This document shows, in pieces, positions 21,936-33,902 of a DNA stretch of 64,000 nt (positions are counted from its first letter, which is position 1; each line of letters opens with the position of its first letter). Both the position numbers and the translations under genes were made by a program. This DNA is from Schistosoma mansoni (taxonomy: Eukaryota > Platyhelminthes > Trematoda > Strigeidida > Schistosomatidae): assembly GCF_000237925.1 (NCBI RefSeq), contig NC_031498.1, forward strand, positions 31,128,552 through 31,192,551, in the 5' to 3' direction. The notes under the pieces are model-generated. The model was not told where the DNA came from. It worked only from the letters and a program-made list of their open reading frames with translations, and did no database searches.

Positions 21936-23052
21936 ACTGATTTGTCAACAGATTTATCTACCATTCATCATCATCATCGTTATAACCATCCTTGTCACTA
22001 TTACTGTTTAGAAGATTAACATTGAATATGATCCATCAGTCGACGGAAACTACCTCCGTACATGAAGTAAATATCTTCTTTAAGCAGTAAATTAGTCCAT
22101 ATTTCTAGTTATTCTACTAACATTCTATGATAAATCGATTATTTTGAAATATTTAAGAACCTTGCCATCTGGTTAAAATTGCACTAGTAATAATAACTAA
22201 CCAAGATGTTAACTGAGTAGAGTTTTCTACCACCACATCTCCCTACATTTGTTTGTCTGTTCTACTGCTAACTATTATATTATTTTTCAAATTTACCTGT
22301 AATCAGGGTCTGAGCTAATCAATGAATTACGAGCAGTCGAAAAAGGGTTACGCCCACACATTAAATAAACTGATTGGTAGAATATTATTTTTTTCAGATT
22401 TTATAGGTCACATGATTAACTTTTCCCTAATCCCTTTAGCTAGATATATACACCTCCATGTTCTAAAATGAAACTGATGTCTGTCCCAACTTTCCAATTG
22501 TTATCCTGTCTGCCTATCCATTTCTTATTATTAAACTAGTCACTGGAACTTGATCAGGCATTCAACTCAGACAACTAATCTACTAAAGCGGATAAGAGAC
22601 CTAGGGACTCACTGAAATGTAGTTTTTTTTATTTGTGGCATACGAGTCAATAACTTTTTCCTCAGAACAATGTAGCTTCCCAAATTGAGAAGAATCAATA
22701 AGTTTTATCATTGCTAACAATTGAAACATTATTTTCTATCATTGGTATTCATAATTTTAATGAGATAGTTTACCTATTGCAATCATTCCTTACTTTTTAT
22801 CTTTTGTAGAAGAATAGTCAGTCATATTACAAGGTGAATTAGTCAACTATTTGTGAAAACAATGAAAATTTTCATTTGATTTTTTAAATTATTCTGTAAA
22901 AGATCGTTTTGGTTATAATAAAAATCGTCTCTTTGAATGTTAACCACTACCTCTACTAAAAGCAACAACATTATAAAATCGATCATTCTTAAGTTATTTT
23001 GTATAATCAAAAGGGGTATTGTGGAGATTTCAGTATTTTTCAAAGTTGAAAT
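21936..23052. other. Upstream region of the CDK5 activator gene
   Basis: AT-rich, with a CAT/ATC-repeat stretch at about 21961-21990. It presumably holds the promoter and 5' UTR of the gene on -, but I can name no promoter element. Confidence 0.4.
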
Positions 23053-23427
23053 CATGAGTCAATTGAAGCTAGACCACCATGGAGAACCTGGAAGCACTGG
23101 ACGGNNNNNNNNNNNNNNNNNNNNNNNNNNNNNNNNNNNNNNNNNNNNNNNNNNNNNNNNNNNNNNNNNNNNNNNNNNNNNNNNNNNNNNNNNNNNNNNN
23201 NNNNNNNNNNNNNNNNNNNNNNNNNNNNNNNNNNNNNNNNNNNNNNNNNNNNNNNNNNNNNNNNNNNNNNNNNNNNNNNNNNNNNNNNNNNNNNNNNNNN
23301 NNNNCGAATCTCGCGAGAAGGGATCGTAGGTTCGAACTGCTAAGGAGTCCTACAATAGAACAAAACGGTCGTCCAGTGCTTCCAGGTTCTCCATGGTAGT
23401 CTAGCTTCAATTGACTCTTGATTTCAA
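23053..23427. repeat. Palindromic SINE copy 2, interrupted by an assembly gap
   Basis: The left arm (23053-23104: GAGTCAATTGAAGCTAGACC and on) is the inverted complement of the right arm (23370-23427). The right part holds a degenerate hammerhead-like segment near 23342-23370. Its middle is replaced by N. Confidence 0.75.
23105..23304. other. 200-nt assembly gap (N)
   Basis: A run of 200 N, which looks like a placeholder length. It falls inside a palindromic SINE. Frames that cross it are artefacts. Confidence 0.99.
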
Positions 23428-23989
23428 CTTATTTTGTATACTTTTCAAAATTTTTTTTCATTGTATAAATATTTCCGCCTTTTCTCAATTATTAAGGAAA
23501 AACTAGCCTCGAATCTATTAACATAAACTCTCAAACTTAAATTCTATATTTGTTAAAACTCATCTGCAAATTGTACACATAATGAGTTTGAAAGTTGTTA
23601 CATATGTTCGGGTGCTTTTCGCCTCTCAGCTTTCCACAAAGCTATTTGATTTAGCGTGACCTACAAAGCAAAATGTGTAAGTAATGGCTTTGCTAACCTG
23701 GGAGCGAGACCACAGAGTTCAAGGGACAGCTTTTTGAAACCGTTTATCCGTAGCCGTTATGTGAATAGTTTTTTTATGTATTATCTGTAACTTTCCCTAC
23801 ACCCCCTAGCTATGCGAAAGAACACCTGGAGGTGTTCATAGTCCCAAGGAAACAACTTGCTGAAAACATACCCCAGTGCCGATGACTCTATTACTTACCT
23901 TTTGAATATTAAATCTGCTGCTTTTGCTATTAACGCTGTCCAACCGATTTTAGGAAATCCTGTCTCACCCGCCTCAAAATGCTCTCACA
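23428..23989. other. Intergenic, nothing firmly recognised
   Basis: About 0.56 kb, no convincing ORF. A tRNA-B-box-like stretch (GCGAGACCACAGAGTTCAAG) near 23703 suggests another decayed SINE. Confidence 0.35.
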
Positions 23990-24440
23990 TGGCCACACGT
24001 ATATAGCCTCTGCCAGGGAAGTCCTACTCACTGCCTTCTCGTGCCACAGGTGTTGTTTACGAAATTAAGAGGATGAAAAACGAATGTCCTGCGCTTTAAC
24101 GGGAACACGGCGCATCCACCTAGGGGAGTTAGAAAACCCTGATTCCAAATCAATGGTGAACATGGGCTCCAGTATCCTGAGGGGACAAATGGCGTATGAA
24201 TCCATCGTTGATCACTGCCTACCATGGGACTGCATCTTCTTACGTTGCCCCACTGCCTTGTGGATCAGACCTTTAGGCCGAAGGCTCCGGGTGTGGCCCC
24301 CTTAGAAAACCACCTGTTCCGGTTTGGGCACCCGGGCAGTATCACGGCCCTCACACAAATCAAATGGGTTTTGTGTGACGCATATATATCTGGTGTCCCT
24401 TTGTACCAATATTTATGTGTTTAAATAAATAATAATTTTA
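23990..24440 (+). repeat. Dispersed repeat, GC-richer 3' end with ATAAATAA tail
   Basis: This block is clearly richer in G+C than its flanks. It shares its right-hand part with 13800-14075 and 1-110 and ends in TTATGTGTTTAAATAAATAA. The short open frames on both strands show no family motif. Probably a non-autonomous retroelement end. Confidence 0.6.
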
Positions 24441-25356
24441 TATATCAATCTCCAATAAGTACACAAGATTATTCTTGACCTTCATTATTTTAATTATTAT
24501 TCAGAATAATCATTTCTGATTATGCAATATTGTTATTTACCAATCAGATCAATATATTTTGATAGAACTCGATAAGAATTGGTCCCCAGATAACATAATA
24601 TTGGCTATCCCATTAGACAAATCGAACCTATTTATATTTATTCTATGACTTGTTTGATTTAATAACGGACATAATTTTACAAAATGCTAAATAAGCACTT
24701 ACAAATGAACATTTATGAGAAAAAAAGAAATCAATTTCAATATCTTATTCTTACTGTAGCAGGTCGTGACCTTAATAGCTTAGTGATAACACCACTGAAT
24801 GTGACACTGGGTAGGAATCAAACCAAGTTCAGCATTTCACTCAGTGTTCTCGATACACCTTGCTATCGTAAAATCTTGGACCAAGACTTCCTGTCACTTT
24901 CCTCCAGGTTCCTATTATCATGGTCCAGTACATGTGATATCAAATTGTAATACGGTAATTGAAATCTATTTACATCGATAAGACACAGTTCGACAACAGT
25001 TATGATTGTTATGCTTCACTCCTCCAGAACCTTATAACTCATTAACTAGTGAAATACCAGAAGATAAAGCCTGATCTATGACTTCGAGAAATCAATATTT
25101 AGAAAACATACTACTCAAAATATATATTTCAAGTATTATAAAGTCATAATAATTGACCTGTAACTGAGGAAAATGATTTATTTGAATAAATATACCGAAC
25201 TATATCCACGTGTTATCCACAAAGTAAAACTAGTCACCAGTGGTTGGTCAAATAAATTACTGAAATAAAATAGAAGAACAAAATAGAAAAGGGATTCCAC
25301 TTCAAAGAGGAATTGTTTAAAACGTAATTTAACAATTTTGTACAACTATCAGTATG
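24441..25356. other. Intergenic; possible decayed SINE at about 24766
   Basis: AT-rich sequence. A stretch near 24766-24830 (TAGCTTAGTGATAACAC, then GGTAGGAATCAAACC) has A- and B-box-like spacing. The 88-codon frame across it has no protein signature. Confidence 0.35.
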
Positions 25357-25625
25357 GGATTTGGATTTCATTGAAATCACAAATCAATGTTATTTAGATA
25401 ATCACTGAAAACCAGGAATCGCTGTATTTTTCGAGTATGTGGCTCCTCAAAAGTGCGTATCCGATCCCCCCGCAACAGAGAACCGAACCCAAGGCCTTCG
25501 ATCTTACGTGTAAACACTTAACCTTGCGAATGTGCGCTGTTGAGAAATCCTATATTAAGACGAAACGAACGTCGAACGATTTCAGGATTTTAATAGTTGT
25601 CTAACTTACATTGGTTTATAATCTC
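25357..25625 (-). repeat. Palindromic SINE copy 3, strongly diverged
   Basis: The arms are still recognisable (GGCTCCTCAAAAGTGCG on the left; TTGAGAAATCC and AGACGAAACGAACG on the right). The tRNA-like centre is in the opposite orientation to copies 1 and 4 (TTAACCTTGCG and CCGAACCCAAGGCC). Confidence 0.55.
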
Positions 25626-26553
25626 AATGAATCTTCGTGTAAATTGAGAAAATCAATACAGACAGTATTAACTTTAGTAGTTTTCTACGTTAAAATTAAG
25701 GAATCGGTGAATGACAGTTTGTCAGTGAATAAAAATAAATTTGAAGAAAGATTGCAACCAATGATCTAATTAACTGTATAACAATACCCATTTTTGTACC
25801 AATAAATAACACGAAGTGCTTATCTGAAGTACGAATGACTGAGTGTCGGTAGATTTGATATCAGTAGTTAAATATTACAAATATTCTACATCATGTGTAA
25901 ATTATGTTAAGTAGTTAGAGGGAATCAACAGGAAACTTTGGACTCCGATTTTACGAATCAAGTTCCATTTGCAGTTTTGAGGGAACTGATGAGCTCCTCG
26001 GCTATTGCACGCACGTTGTTCATTATCACAGATAAAGATGTTATCATTGACTATTTTCTGATCTTTATCGCTACCTGGATTCTATTGGTCAAGTTTCCAA
26101 GTTAATCTGTAAGCTACATAACAATAGAGGTAATCATTTAGTAGTCAGATATATTATCAAAGAGTTTCTCGAACTGTAATCCGTCAACAAATTTCGATTA
26201 ACACTAAAATTCAGATGACAGAAAACACTACAGTATACGATAACTAATAAATTTGGTCGAGTGTAATAATGTCTTGGCAACGTCTCTGACAGTGAAAACT
26301 GACGATAGTTGGAGAAAAAGCATTAAGGTGAGACAGTAATTTATAGACGACTTTCGATCGACGCTAACATGACCTTGGGAAAATCCACCTACTTAATAGA
26401 GTCTAAAGATAGTTATACATTAGCATGAGGAACTAGGATTAGGATTGAGAATTGGAGGTTAGAGTTAGGAATTAGAGTTAAGGTTGTGATGTGTGGGCGA
26501 GAATGACAGTGATTGGTTGTCTTGATGAGTCAGACATTAGATAGGATGACAGG
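25626..26553. other. Intergenic, nothing recognised
   Basis: No ORF or shared repeat. A TTAGG-rich stretch at 26425-26485 (GGATTAGGATTGAG, GGTTAGAGTTAGG) is telomere-repeat-like only in composition. Confidence 0.4.
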
Positions 26554-26860
26554 TGTTATGTGTTATATATATATTCCCCTATCCTTATTATGTATTGACT
26601 GTTTCTTGTTGATGGACACTTATTGATTGACTGCTCCTTGTGTCGGATTTTGGTGTGAAATATATTGACATTATAGTCAGGCTAATCTCGTGTTCTTGAT
26701 CTGAGTTCTGTTGAAGTCCTGTAGAATAGACACTGGGTGGAAATCTAGTGTAGATATTCGTCTAAGGCAAATTAACGTCCCACATACGTGTAAAAAGTAA
26801 AAGGACTGTTATAACAAGAAACCCCTCCAGTTATAACTAGTATCCTCTACGTTTATAACA
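26554..26860 (+). repeat. Candidate LTR of an LTR retrotransposon
   Basis: Begins TGTTATGTG and ends TTATAACA, so the terminal six bases are inverted. It is followed directly by ATTGGCGACGG, which resembles the tRNA primer-site position of Gypsy-type elements. No second LTR or coding part is seen, so it would be a solitary relic. Confidence 0.4.
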
Positions 26861-27534
26861 ATTGGCGACGGCATCTTCACGTTTATAACAGGTTGTCATC
26901 ATGAAATGACATCAGCAATAACGCTGAAATTCTATTTAACCATATGGATGGAAGCATTTCGCGCCACAAATCAAGACCTTTTGTCCTTAATTTCATTGGG
27001 TCACCCATAAGTTATAGTCTCATCAGGATTAAAATCATCAAGGTTGAAACCTTATCTTGTTGTTAAGCGTTTAACAGCCTTGTTCTGATTTGTCGACAAA
27101 TTATATTCATTCCACTTTTTCGGACCCTTTTGTACACATATTCTCTTGAGCAGTGCTAAGATGACGAAACAAGTAAGTAACATGTAAGTCGTTTAAGCTA
27201 TTCTTTCATTCATATATATGTTTTTTCCAATCCCTCACTTGTAACTTTAACCATACGTTATATACATGGTACATATGTTTTTATCAGTTCCTTTTTTCTT
27301 ACATGAACTATAAGAACTAGATAGACTTATAGTTAGCTTTTTCATTGTATTACAGAATTCTAATGCTTTACACATTCGTTGCATCTATTCCTGAATGTTT
27401 TTCTTCCAATAGTATCATGTCTGAAATATGTGTATCATAGGTAGAATCGGTATTCGACTTTTATTATTTACGTTGTATCGATAGAATGAATACAAAGTAA
27501 ATAGAATATATATTTCATTACCTACTTTCTACTT
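26861..27534. other. Intergenic, nothing recognised
   Basis: AT-rich, no conserved ORF. It starts with a second CACGTTTATAACAGG stretch that echoes the end of the candidate LTR. Confidence 0.35.
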
Positions 27535-29700
27535 ATTTACCTATACCTGTTACCCCTCATGGAGGAACGTAAGCCGCCGACTAGAATTCTACAGCAAACT
27601 CTGCCCTGGGGTTTTTCCAGGTGTTTCCAATCGCTACTCGTTTTTTATGTCTGCCCCCAATTCCCATTTTAATGTGCTTTTGGGTCTTCCTCTCCTCATT
27701 TTCTCTCAAGGATTTCAAGTTAGGGCTTGCCTGGTGATGCAATTCGTTGATTTCCACAGTGCAAGTTTTATCCATCTCCAGCGTCTTCTCTTAATTTCCT
27801 CTTCAGCTGTAAGTTGGTACGTTCTCTCCCATAGTAGGTTGTTGCTGATGGTATCTGGCCGACAGATATCGGGTTCCTTAAGTTGACAGTTATTTATAAA
27901 TGCCTGTACCCTCTTGACGACGGTTGTAATAGTTCTCCAAGCTTCAGCTTCATACAGTAGAACTGTTTTGACGCTCGTATTGAAGATTCTGACCTTGATG
28001 TTGACTTGCAGACAGTTGTTTTGAGTTCCATATGCTCTTCAGTTGTAGGAATGCTGTCCTTGCTTTGCCGACCCTTGCCTTTACATTTCCATCGGAACCT
28101 CCCTGTGTATCGATGATCCTACCTCATCCAGAGTTTCTCGATCAAGTGTGGTTATGTTGGTGCTTCCTGAGTTGTATTTCAGTGATTGTTTTGCCTTTTT
28201 TGTCCTTGACTGGTCTCTCTGGTTTACTATATCTCCCTGCTAGTCTCCGCATTGCGTCATATAGTTTCATATTTCGTTTTCTTGCAGCGTTTTCCACTGT
28301 CGTTTCTAGGTCTTCCACATATTTGTGCCTGTCAGCTTGAACGCTCCTCTTCACTTGCTTGTTCGCTTCTGTGTATTCAGCTTGTGACTTGAATTTCTCT
28401 GTTCTCGTTCGGATGTTGTTAATTTCTGTCTTCTTGTTCTTTTTTTCTTGAATCCTACCAAGTATATCATTAGAGATCTACCCCTTATGGTGATGCTTTT
28501 GCGGTCCAGTACCTCCTGACATGTTAGAGTTAGTGCTTTTGTGATTCCTTTCCAGTTGTCGTCCACAGCAGTTTCTTCTTCTTTCAGTAGATCCTGTAAG
28601 ACTTAGAACCTGCTGTTGAGAGTTATCTTGGGCTCATTGAACCTCTGTAATTCTGTTCTTCCAGTACTCCTTTGGACCCAGTTTCATATTGGCTTCAATC
28701 AGGTGGTGGTCTGAAGCTACGTCAGCTCCTTCCCTGGTTCTCACTTCTTCCATTGACCTTCTGAATTTTTTAGTGATGAAAGTATGATCTATCTGGTTCT
28801 CTGTAGTGTGATCCGATGAGACCCATGTAGCTTTGTGTATGCGTTTGTTAGAAAATATAGTGCCACCTATAACCATTTTTAAGCGACATAGATTCACAAA
28901 TTTTACGCCATTTTCGATCCATTCTCCCAGTCAGTCCATGTCGTCCCATGATATTTTCTTTTCCGATGTTATCCATCTCGACCTTGGTGTTCAAGTCCCC
29001 CGTCAGGAAGACCAGGTTCTTCGCTGATCATTTCTCTACGACCGACTTCAGACTCTCATGAAACTGATCTTTACCGTCTCCATCAGTGGACACAGCACTG
29101 GATAACGTTCATTGTAATCACTCCCTTCTTTATTTTGAAGGATGCTTTAATGATATTGAATCCGTGAATTTCCCACCCAACAAGTGCTTTCCATGCTTCG
29201 CTGGACAGCATCAGTGCAACTCCTTATGTGTGCAAAGTATTTTCTTCTTCATGAACAGTATACGACAGCACCTCTCGCAAATCTAATCTTTTCCGTCCAG
29301 CTTGGGTCGAATGGGTTTCCTTTGTTCTGAGAACCTTCGATTTGTATCTCTTTATTTCTTCAGCTATTTGGCTGGTCCTCTCAGTCTGCCATATTGTCCG
29401 GACATTCCATACATCCATATTAATTGTTACTCTGGTTATCAGGTGGGGGACATCGACTTTGTGAATTTTGAAGGGTCACGACTTTCATCATGAGGCTTCT
29501 TAATTCGTCTAGATGAATTCTTCAAATCCCAGGGAAGAGTTTATGTGATTCACGTGATTTTTTGGTTAGTTTATTTAAGCAAGGTTCTTTTATATGGGAT
29601 TGGATTGCAAAACCCACACCCAACCCTCCTCCTTTATCCGGGCTTTGGACCTGCAGTAACCATAGAAGGGCTTCATGTCGATTCTGGTGACGAGGAATCA
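27535..29700 (-). mobile_element. RTE family 2 LINE, endonuclease plus RT C-terminus, RT core deleted
   Basis: On -, from 29700: 5' region (CTTTATCCGGGCTTTGG on +), endonuclease (IAEEIKRYKSKVLRTKETHS at about 29360; HKATWVSSDHTTENQIDHTF at about 28820; EGADVASDHHLIEANMKL at about 28720), linker ([20 protein letters not shown] at about 28330), then a jump to the RT thumb and C-terminal region (28120-27540). The catalytic palm of the RT is missing. The same linker and end sequences occur in the copies at 6588 and 12283. Confidence 0.87.
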
Positions 29701-31307
29701 TGTTAAGAACCTAAGAGACAAAGATGAACATTATATCTTATAACACTATGAACCTGACAGATATCATTTATGTTAAAAATGATTTAATTGTGGGCAGTCA
29801 TAAATAAACCACTACTTAATGGTTGTCCAGTGAATATGATACATTAAAAACACTGATGGAATTTAAACATTGTTATTTTTAAATGTTTGTTTAGATATAC
29901 CAAAGAATTTCAGGTGAACCTTAAAGTTTAGTAAAACGCCGGCTAGAACCCTCTTGCTTTCGTAAAGTCTTCTTCGCCAAGTAGATACATTCAATGGGCC
30001 ATTTCATCAGAGAATGCAAATTGAATAAAAAAACAAGAATTACGCCTCAATTATGTCATTTATAAATGTATATTCTTTACGAGCATAAGACTCAAGGAAC
30101 TAGTCTAACATGGAAAGGTAATTTATTGTTTGCATGATAGAAATCCTGTGCAGTAAATCATACTGGATATAAATCAGAATCAGATATAAAGAAGACAAAT
30201 TTATAACCGAAAAATGCAGACTTGTTTATAATCTTCCACGTGATGGGAAATATCTAACAAATGATTCTTGGAAGCAGTCTATTTTATAATTGTTCCTTAC
30301 TTAATGGTTCTTTGATTTATATTTCTACGATAAATACTAACATATATAAAGAAGCATGTATCGCTTAATCACTCTTTTCCTGTTTTAGATGGTCTCACTG
30401 GTACAAATTATGGAGAAGGATGCAAATGATTAAACATCGTGCAAAGTAGAAACAAGTTTTCACTCAGTATAATAATTCTGCTTTTTTCTTACTACTGTTG
30501 GTATAGTAGCCTGTATACTTTTTTCAAGTTAACAACTAACAACTACTGGGTACTAAAATATGTAAAACTTAAAGCAGTCTGAAGTCATAGCACCTCACTA
30601 TACACAAGCCGCGCTACGATAACCTCATTGCAGTTGTTCTAAGGTAGATAAATGCAGCACGAAAGCAGTACTGTGTGAACGAATAAGAACAAAGTCTAGA
30701 ATAAAGGCATGCAACGGTATCCTTCTACAAAATAATATAATATAAAGACAACCGTTATATATCATTGACTTAAATACAGGTGTAACAATCATTACAATAA
30801 TCAATTACAAAATTTTTAGAATCAGCAGTTATTATACTGAGTAACATGAATTACTAGGAAGTTTGAACAAAGTATACTTGCTATAAGTAAACGATTATAA
30901 CAGGATACAAACAGAAAAGTGAACAGTTGGAGAGACTGAAGTCGGAAATGAATTGCAAGTTGTGAGACCAATCATTATGATAAGGACAACTAAGGGCGTT
31001 GAAGATTTTTTCCTCTCTATGTCTTGATTTGAAAGACTTATGAACCAACTGAATCCTCAGTCGTTATATTAGTTCATGAATTTCAGGTTTTTTAGGTGAT
31101 TCAATCAATTTGATAAATTACTGACACGACTTAACTCATTGGTCCCATTTTATTTAGGAAACTGATTTCCCAATGCCCAATGGATAAATTTTAGACAACA
31201 GAATAGCCGAACAACTAATTGACTGACTTCATGAACAATATTGGAGAGATTTTGATTAGATATAAAATATCCAGTTGATTGCATGATTATCAGTTTGGAG
31301 TTGTAGA
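29701..31307. other. Intergenic, nothing recognised
   Basis: AT-rich, 1.6 kb. No ORF with motifs, no shared repeat. A CCTGTTTTAG acceptor-like site near 30378 is followed by a 15-codon frame only, so I do not call an exon. Confidence 0.5.
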
Positions 31308-31684
31308 GATTGATGTTAGACCACCATTAAAAACCTGGAAGCACTGAACGGCTGTTTCGTTCTAGTATGGGATTCCTCACAGTGCGCATCCACGAGTTCT
31401 AGAGGGAAGCCGTGACCAGCGGAGCTAATCCATGTCAGGTAGAAATAAGTATCTACCACAGACAATGGAAGATAGTGGTGCATAGACATTAACACCGTTG
31501 GGTGTCGGCCCAGTGGTCTAGAGGTTAAGCGTTCGCGGGCGAGACCGAAGGTCCTGGCTTCCGGCCTCGCATGCGGAGTCGTCGATGCGCACTGCTGAGG
31601 ATTCTCATACTAGGAAGAAAAGGCCGTTCAGTGCTTCCAGGTTTTCAACGGTGATCTAATACCAATCGATTCATGATCTCAATA
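31308..31684 (+). repeat. Palindromic tRNA-like SINE, copy 4 (most complete)
   Basis: Left arm from GATTGATGTTAGACCACC, right arm ending GGTGATCTAATACCAATCGA. The tRNA-like centre is well kept: CAGTGGTCTAGAGGTTAAGC (31511) and GAAGGTCCTGGCTTCCGG (31547). The stem I region of the hammerhead segment is present (CGCATGCGGAGTCGTCGATG), but the core reads CTGCTGAGG and AAGAAAAG, so the catalytic core is mutated. Confidence 0.8.
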
Positions 31685-33902
31685 AAAAAGATTGTATGGT
31701 GGGATTACTTTATTCAATGAATGACATACTTGTGATTAAGGATGAAAATCGTATTACAATGAATCTTCATTTTCTTCTAATCCGCCATCTTAACGCTATT
31801 CTCATCAAACTGCATGAATACATATATACTTATATTCTAAAAAGTTATAGGTTTTAGCCAATGAAGCACTAAATGGCAACCGATTTTAGTAAAAAGCACC
31901 AAATATTTACCACTTATTATTAAGAAGATATATTGTCTATATATACTGTGGAATGTAGAGAAATTTCTTGATGTCATGGTTGGTATTTCTAAACAATTAG
32001 TATTTAATTTCCGCTCATTTAAGCTCTTAGTACAGACTGATAGGTAATACTTAATGAGTGTTTAATTCTCTAGTTTTTACGAGTATACCATCCAGCTTAG
32101 AGAACGCAGCATCCCTAAAATTCTAATCATGAGCAAAAAACCTCCTCCATCAAGTTAACTGATACCCTCTGGATCAACAATCCTATTTGTCTAGAGTTCA
32201 ATAGTACCCTACGTATCTATGTCTTAAACTTTCAGTCAATTTTTAACATCTTATAGTTTAGTAATATTTTGAAAAGAGACTGAACAGGAAACTACGAGAT
32301 GAACAGTTTCAAGTTTCATTAGGGAAACAGACTAGCATCAATGCGTAGATGATTAAACAATAACTCCGATATAAACAAATACCTTGGTAAGAGATTGTCA
32401 TAATTACTAAATTAAGTGAAGAAAAACGATTTTTAGCCGCAAACTAACAAAATTGACTTAAACACTATCCAATTTACTATAAGCAAATGTGATTGAGACA
32501 AGTGAAGATAAAAACAGTCTTATTTGTGTGTTTGCACACCAACAGCTAGCATTTTCGGTTCAATGTGCTTTTGGCTATTATAAAACCTACTATTTCTTCA
32601 CTTCTACATATAACGATGCTATAAACACTGACATTCGGCAAGAAGCTAAAACATATCCAAAGTTATGTTACATAAACTAATATGCCCAAGAATTCTCGAA
32701 AGTAACTTCACGCCGCATGAAACTCAGGAATTCACGTCTCACAATTTTTCACTGAGATGACATTAGTGATACAATAATACAAGGTGGACCTCGGTTTCTG
32801 ACGAGCGTACTCAGCTTCCACAATAAGTAAACTATACTCTAGCTGTCATGTGAGAAGCATGTAAGTGCGAAGAAATCAGAAATATGGACGACCCATCCCT
32901 CCAGTCATTAGCAAGGTGGAACTTGGCAAAATAAACTTAGGACCGTGTCGCACCAAGTTAGCAAAGACCAGTTTGTCGGACTGAAAAACATGATAGCGAG
33001 GTGACATGGTTAACGCATAATGTTATGCGTAAATAAATAATTGGGAGATAGTCATTCCTTTTAGCACATATTACACACTAGTTGCCAGTAAACACAAACC
33101 ACTGAGGTTGAGTATAACTCTCCAGCACTTCAGTCCCACTCCGATTCAAATTACCGATTATTCGGAGGCGAAACATGTTCACTACCGCCCACTTGAGAAA
33201 AACAGGAACAGAAAACGAGTGGTATTCTGGCTTATTTTAGCCCAGGCTATGCAATCAAGTATCAAGGAACACAACACTAGGATTATATTTGCAGAACTTA
33301 GATACCCCACGTTAAGGGCTGGAAAACCTAGGCGACTCATTATGATGACCAACCAATGATATAAGTCTTGATGCAGAAAGTGTAACATTCACACTTACCA
33401 CAAAACATAGGACTTGTAGATCAAGAAAATAACTACCTAAACTCACAATCTGATCCTAGTGAGTAACAAGTTACTTTTTTTAACTGTACAGACTGTCAAT
33501 GACAAGTATACTATCTCAGACGGTTAAAGGATATGCGACCACTCCACCATCGAGGAGAAAAATTGGATTGATAGATTGACCCAATGAAAGAACCCATCAG
33601 CAAACACTACTGTATCATGTACACGTTCTCATCCGCTATGAATATAGTACTGCTTTGTCTTTATATGTAGTGCACACTCCAAAATCCGCACCTTGGAATG
33701 CTTACATTATTGCATGTTCTGTGGAAACATATACACACGAATGAAGTACAGTAAACACGAAGAGCAATAACAGTATAGGTCACACGACCAATATCACAAA
33801 CCACGACAAATCATACACAGCACCCCCCAAAATTAATTCACTGATGAGCAAATGATAATAATACGCTTATGTTATTATAACCCTCGAGAAATAATGAAAA
33901 CC
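31685..33902. other. Intergenic, nothing recognised
   Basis: 2.2 kb. A perfect 8-bp hairpin ACGCATAA-TG-TTATGCGT at 33013-33030 is followed by AAATAAATAA. The 83-codon frame at 33108 has no recognisable domain. Confidence 0.45.

Noticed and set aside
22937-23410. Frames running through the N gap on both strands
   Set aside because: They exist only because N codons carry no stop.
26425-26485. Interstitial telomere repeat (TTAGGG)
   Set aside because: Only scattered TTAGG-like words, not tandem hexamers.
33108-33359. 83-codon frame as a small gene
   Set aside because: No domain, no splice context, and overlapping frame of similar length on the other strand.
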